Source: Acidobacteriota bacterium (GTDB lineage: Bacteria > Acidobacteriota > Blastocatellia > UBA7656). From it: a stretch of 64,000 bases of DNA. The translations under genes and the position numbers were made by a program. The notes under the pieces were generated by a model. It did not search any database and was not told where the DNA came from. It saw only the letters and a program-made list of their open reading frames with translations. Each line of letters opens with the position of its first letter. The stretch's first letter is position 1. Where the stretch lies: NCBI GenBank assembly GCA_038040445.1, contig JBBPIG010000003.1:248001-312000 (forward strand), given 5' to 3'. Of this stretch, positions 61,799-64,000 are shown one piece after another.

Positions 61799-62779
61799 CT
61801 AGACCTGCACTTCGATCTTCACCGATGAGCTGGCGTCGTGGCCGCCGCCTTCGCGACTGTAGAGGTCGGGCTCGCCTTCCGGCCGAGTGTGCCATCGCTT
61901 GTGAACCCACAGCCAATGATCCGGATAACGCCGAGCGTAATTCTCGATCACCTTTGTGAAGCGGGCTGTGTTGATCATGACTTCTTCTTTGAAGTCGCCG
62001 GTCCGTACCAACGGAATCTCGGGCTCGAACCGAAGGCGGTGTTTCCTTCGCTGCTCGTCCCAGATCAAGAAGCCCGGAACAACTGGGGCGTCAGCGCGCA
62101 GAGCGAAGACCGCGAGTCCGGTGGTGGAACAAGCTGGTATCCCGAAAAAATCGCAGAAGATACCTTGATCCGGCAGCGTATTTACATCGATCAGCAATCC
62201 CACGTCCTGGCCACGCCGCAGAATCTCGAGCACGGGCTTGACCGCGCGGTTCTTATTTATCGTACGGTTCCCAGAGATTTCGCGGTAGTCGGTGATTATG
62301 CGATCCAATAGCGGATTGTCGAGCGGCCGAACCAGAAAGCTCAGCGGGTGGCCATAGACCCCCTGAGCAAACGCGCACAGTTCCCACGCCCCCACGTGGC
62401 CGGTAAGCATCAGCACACCTCGCCCGCGTTCAGAGGCTCGCTTGTAATTCTCGAACCCATCGTACTCGACGAGCTTTGCGATGTTCTGGCGAGTGATCTT
62501 CTTGAACTGCGAGAATTCTCCCAGCAGCCTTCCGAGATTCATGAAAACTTCCCTGATGATTACACGCCGCTCGCCGGGATTGAGTTCGGGCATGGCGAGC
62601 GCGAGGTTTCTGTAGCCTACGCGTCGCAGCCTGCCGTGCAGATGGTATGCGGCGGTTGCAATCAGTTTGCCGGCACCGATCGCAGCTTCGCGCGGCAAGA
62701 CCGCTAGCAGCTTTAGCAGCAACCACGCCGGGACAAACTCGATCAGATTGCGGAACGCGCTTCTCTTTCTGGCAGGCAC
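61799..62779 (-). CDS. LpxL/HtrB-type lipid A acyltransferase
   Basis: A 326-residue membrane-associated enzyme. A hydrophobic N-terminal helix (VPAWLLLKLLAVL) precedes the HX4E acyltransferase motif: H128 and E133 in LTGHVGAWEL. LLIDVNTLPDQGIFCDFFG and WLWVHKRWHTRP are conserved family blocks. It adds a secondary acyl chain to lipid A. The C-terminal tail is poorly conserved. It is convergent with the cupin gene. Confidence 0.9.
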   Translation of the reverse strand: MPARKRSAFRNLIEFVPAWLLLKLLAVLPREAAIGAGKLIATAAYHLHGRLRRVGYRNLALAMPELNPGERRVIIREVFMNLGRLLGEFSQFKKITRQNIAKLVEYDGFENYKRASERGRGVLMLTGHVGAWELCAFAQGVYGHPLSFLVRPLDNPLLDRIITDYREISGNRTINKNRAVKPVLEILRRGQDVGLLIDVNTLPDQGIFCDFFGIPACSTTGLAVFALRADAPVVPGFLIWDEQRRKHRLRFEPEIPLVRTGDFKEEVMINTARFTKVIENYARRYPDHWLWVHKRWHTRPEGEPDLYSREGGGHDASSSVKIEVQV

Positions 62780-63025
62780 GCGGTCAAACTAGCACGGCAC
62801 TTCGAGGGTGTCAATTTTGGGCGGGCGCCACGAGCCGGCGGACGATCTTTTCGATCATAGCGATTACGGGGATAGTCGGTAGGAGCGCGCCACAACTGCT
62901 ACCTGAATTCGCCAATTCGATATCGACCTTTACTCTTGCGCCCCATGCCTACGCGGGGTATTCTTTCGCCAGCCTGCCCCTTTTCCTGATTATCCCTTAA
63001 GCCAATCACGCGGGAGCGACAGCTT

Positions 63026-63934
63026 ATGAGAAGCCTTCGGCGTATCGCCGCGACGGCGACGAAATGCTTTCTTCCTCGACTCATCTTTGCGCTAGCGCTA
63101 ACTCTGCTCTGGCTCACAACGACCGGCGCTCAACAGCCAGCTAACCGGCACAGGCCGCCGAGGCTCACAACAGATGACGTCATGCGCCCGCGGGTCGAGG
63201 AGCCGAGTACCGAATCGAAAGAAGCGGCGGTTAAGCCCGCAGATGCCGGCAAGGCTGGAGCCGCCGACGCGAAGGCGGGTCAACCGAAAGCAAGCGAATC
63301 CAAAGCTAATCCTGAGGAGTCTTCGTGGCGAGATAACGTCGGCAAAGCCCGGGACCGAGCGAAGGAGATGGAGCGATCTGCGGAAGAGGCCGAGCTTCGA
63401 ATTACAAAGCTTCGAAACGACCTGGGTGTTTCAGGCCAAAGCGCGAGGTACCGAAACGAGACCGCCGCTGAGCTTGATCAAGCCGGTCAGCGACTCTCTG
63501 AACTTCGAGCTCAAGCTCGAGCCGCCGCCAATGATCTTGCGCAACTGATTGAATACGGCAAGCAAAAAGGATTCACCGACGCCGAAGATCCGAAGCCGAC
63601 TGCTGAAGAGGGGAAACCAAACGAACTGTATTATCGCGGTCAATTCGACAAACTCACCGAGAGGCTTGAGAGCGCGCAACGCCGCATTCAGCTATACGAC
63701 GACCGAGTCCGCGACCTCAATCAACAGCTATCGACAAACAGCAGCGGAAAAGATAAGAACGGGCGTAACACGGGGGGCGACAGCTTTTTTGCCAGTCAGC
63801 TCCAGAAAGACCGCGAAGAGGCACAGCAAAAATTGGATGAGGCTCGTGGGTCGTTTGCGAAAGCTCAAGCGGATCTCGATTCTCTCAAAGAAGAAGCCCG
63901 GCGAGCCGGCCTGCCGCCTGGCTTGTTCAGATAA
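63026..63934 (+). CDS. Exported coiled-coil protein
   Basis: A 302-residue protein with a signal peptide (about 1-35, ALALTLLWLTTTGAQQ). Residues 45-105 are A/K/E/P-rich and disordered. Two coiled-coil stretches follow: about 110-180 (KARDRAKEMERSAEEAELRI) and about 200-295 (DKLTERLESAQRRIQLYDDR, then KDREEAQQKLDEARGSFAKA). No catalytic domain is seen. It is probably a periplasmic scaffold. The gene ends 17 bases before the response-regulator start, so they may be cotranscribed. Confidence 0.75.
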   Translation: MRSLRRIAATATKCFLPRLIFALALTLLWLTTTGAQQPANRHRPPRLTTDDVMRPRVEEPSTESKEAAVKPADAGKAGAADAKAGQPKASESKANPEESSWRDNVGKARDRAKEMERSAEEAELRITKLRNDLGVSGQSARYRNETAAELDQAGQRLSELRAQARAAANDLAQLIEYGKQKGFTDAEDPKPTAEEGKPNELYYRGQFDKLTERLESAQRRIQLYDDRVRDLNQQLSTNSSGKDKNGRNTGGDSFFASQLQKDREEAQQKLDEARGSFAKAQADLDSLKEEARRAGLPPGLFR

Positions 63935-63951
63935 GACAAGCGCAAATTTCG

Positions 63952-64000
63952 ATGTCGGAGATACTACTCGTAGAAGACAAAGACAGCCTCAGGCAGATGT
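63952..64000 (+). CDS. Response regulator, N-terminal fragment at the window edge
   Basis: ATG 63952 opens MSEILLVEDKDSLRQM, the start of a CheY-like receiver domain (the ED pair after the first strand is the metal-binding acidic pocket). The rest lies outside the window, so the output domain is unknown. It could be an NtrC-type activator by its opening, but this is not certain. Confidence 0.75.
   Translation, partial: MSEILLVEDKDSLRQM

Overview
The window (about 57% G+C, 64 kb, no tRNA, rRNA or CRISPR seen) reads as ordinary chromosome of a Gram-negative bacterium. It has lipid A/heptose genes, TonB, a LpxL-type acyltransferase, many exported proteins, several ECF sigma factors, MglAB, a bacillithiol gene (bshC) and long intergenic inverted repeats. 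Together these suggest Acidobacteriota, perhaps class Blastocatellia. That assignment is an inference from gene content, not a search result.

Layout. 1-9.3 kb: bshC (cut by the left edge), a DapA/HOGA-type aldolase, fmt, a HigBA-type toxin-antitoxin pair, a lysine-rich frameshifted ORF between inverted repeats, miaA and two unknown proteins. 9.3-18.5 kb: an oversized smc, rsmI, a TonB-domain protein and an exported subtilisin. 18.8-22.5 kb: a surface-sugar operon on the minus strand (Trm112-like protein, heptosyltransferase, heptose-7-phosphate kinase, UDP-sugar dehydrogenase). 22.7-25 kb: an XRE regulator, then a solitary microcompartment shell protein (BMC-T) behind an exported M14-type metallo-hydrolase. 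25.4-28 kb: a Tat-exported subunit-3 protein with a GMC oxidoreductase. 28.3-30.8 kb: sigma factor, anti-sigma factor and two DUF4252 proteins. 30.9-36.6 kb (minus): biotin carboxylase and carrier, zinc-ribbon membrane protein, CDP-alcohol phosphatidyltransferase, greA, mglA and mglB. 37-46.7 kb: PIN toxin pair, M20 peptidase, lytic transglycosylase, a second sigma factor with two paralogous small proteins, a Fur/PerR-type regulator with rubrerythrin, a CCG iron-sulfur protein and DUF3501, and a DUF433/DUF5615 pair. 46.9-54.1 kb: a third sigma factor, a very large zinc-finger/FecR protein and a two-ATPase, two-permease ABC exporter. 54.1-57.7 kb: a lower-G+C patch of unrecognised genes. 57.7-64 kb: fabH, a DeoC aldolase with an encapsulation-peptide-like N-terminus, a PHP phosphoesterase, a tiny lysine-rich peptide with its own promoter, operator, leader and terminator, a mannose-6-phosphate-isomerase-type cupin, a lipid A acyltransferase, a coiled-coil exported protein and the first codons of a response regulator.

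A recurring theme is interspersed inverted repeats. At least ten spacers carry long imperfect hairpins with simple arms. Related elements run into coding sequence: the end of miaA, an in-frame insert in smc, the N-termini of the TonB protein and the lytic transglycosylase, and the C-terminus of an ABC ATPase. The points most worth follow-up are the BMC-T/M14 pair together with the tagged DeoC (a possible dispersed microcompartment), the self-contained 26-residue-peptide unit at 61.05-61.33 kb, and the inverted-repeat-flanked ORF at 5.16-5.71 kb.
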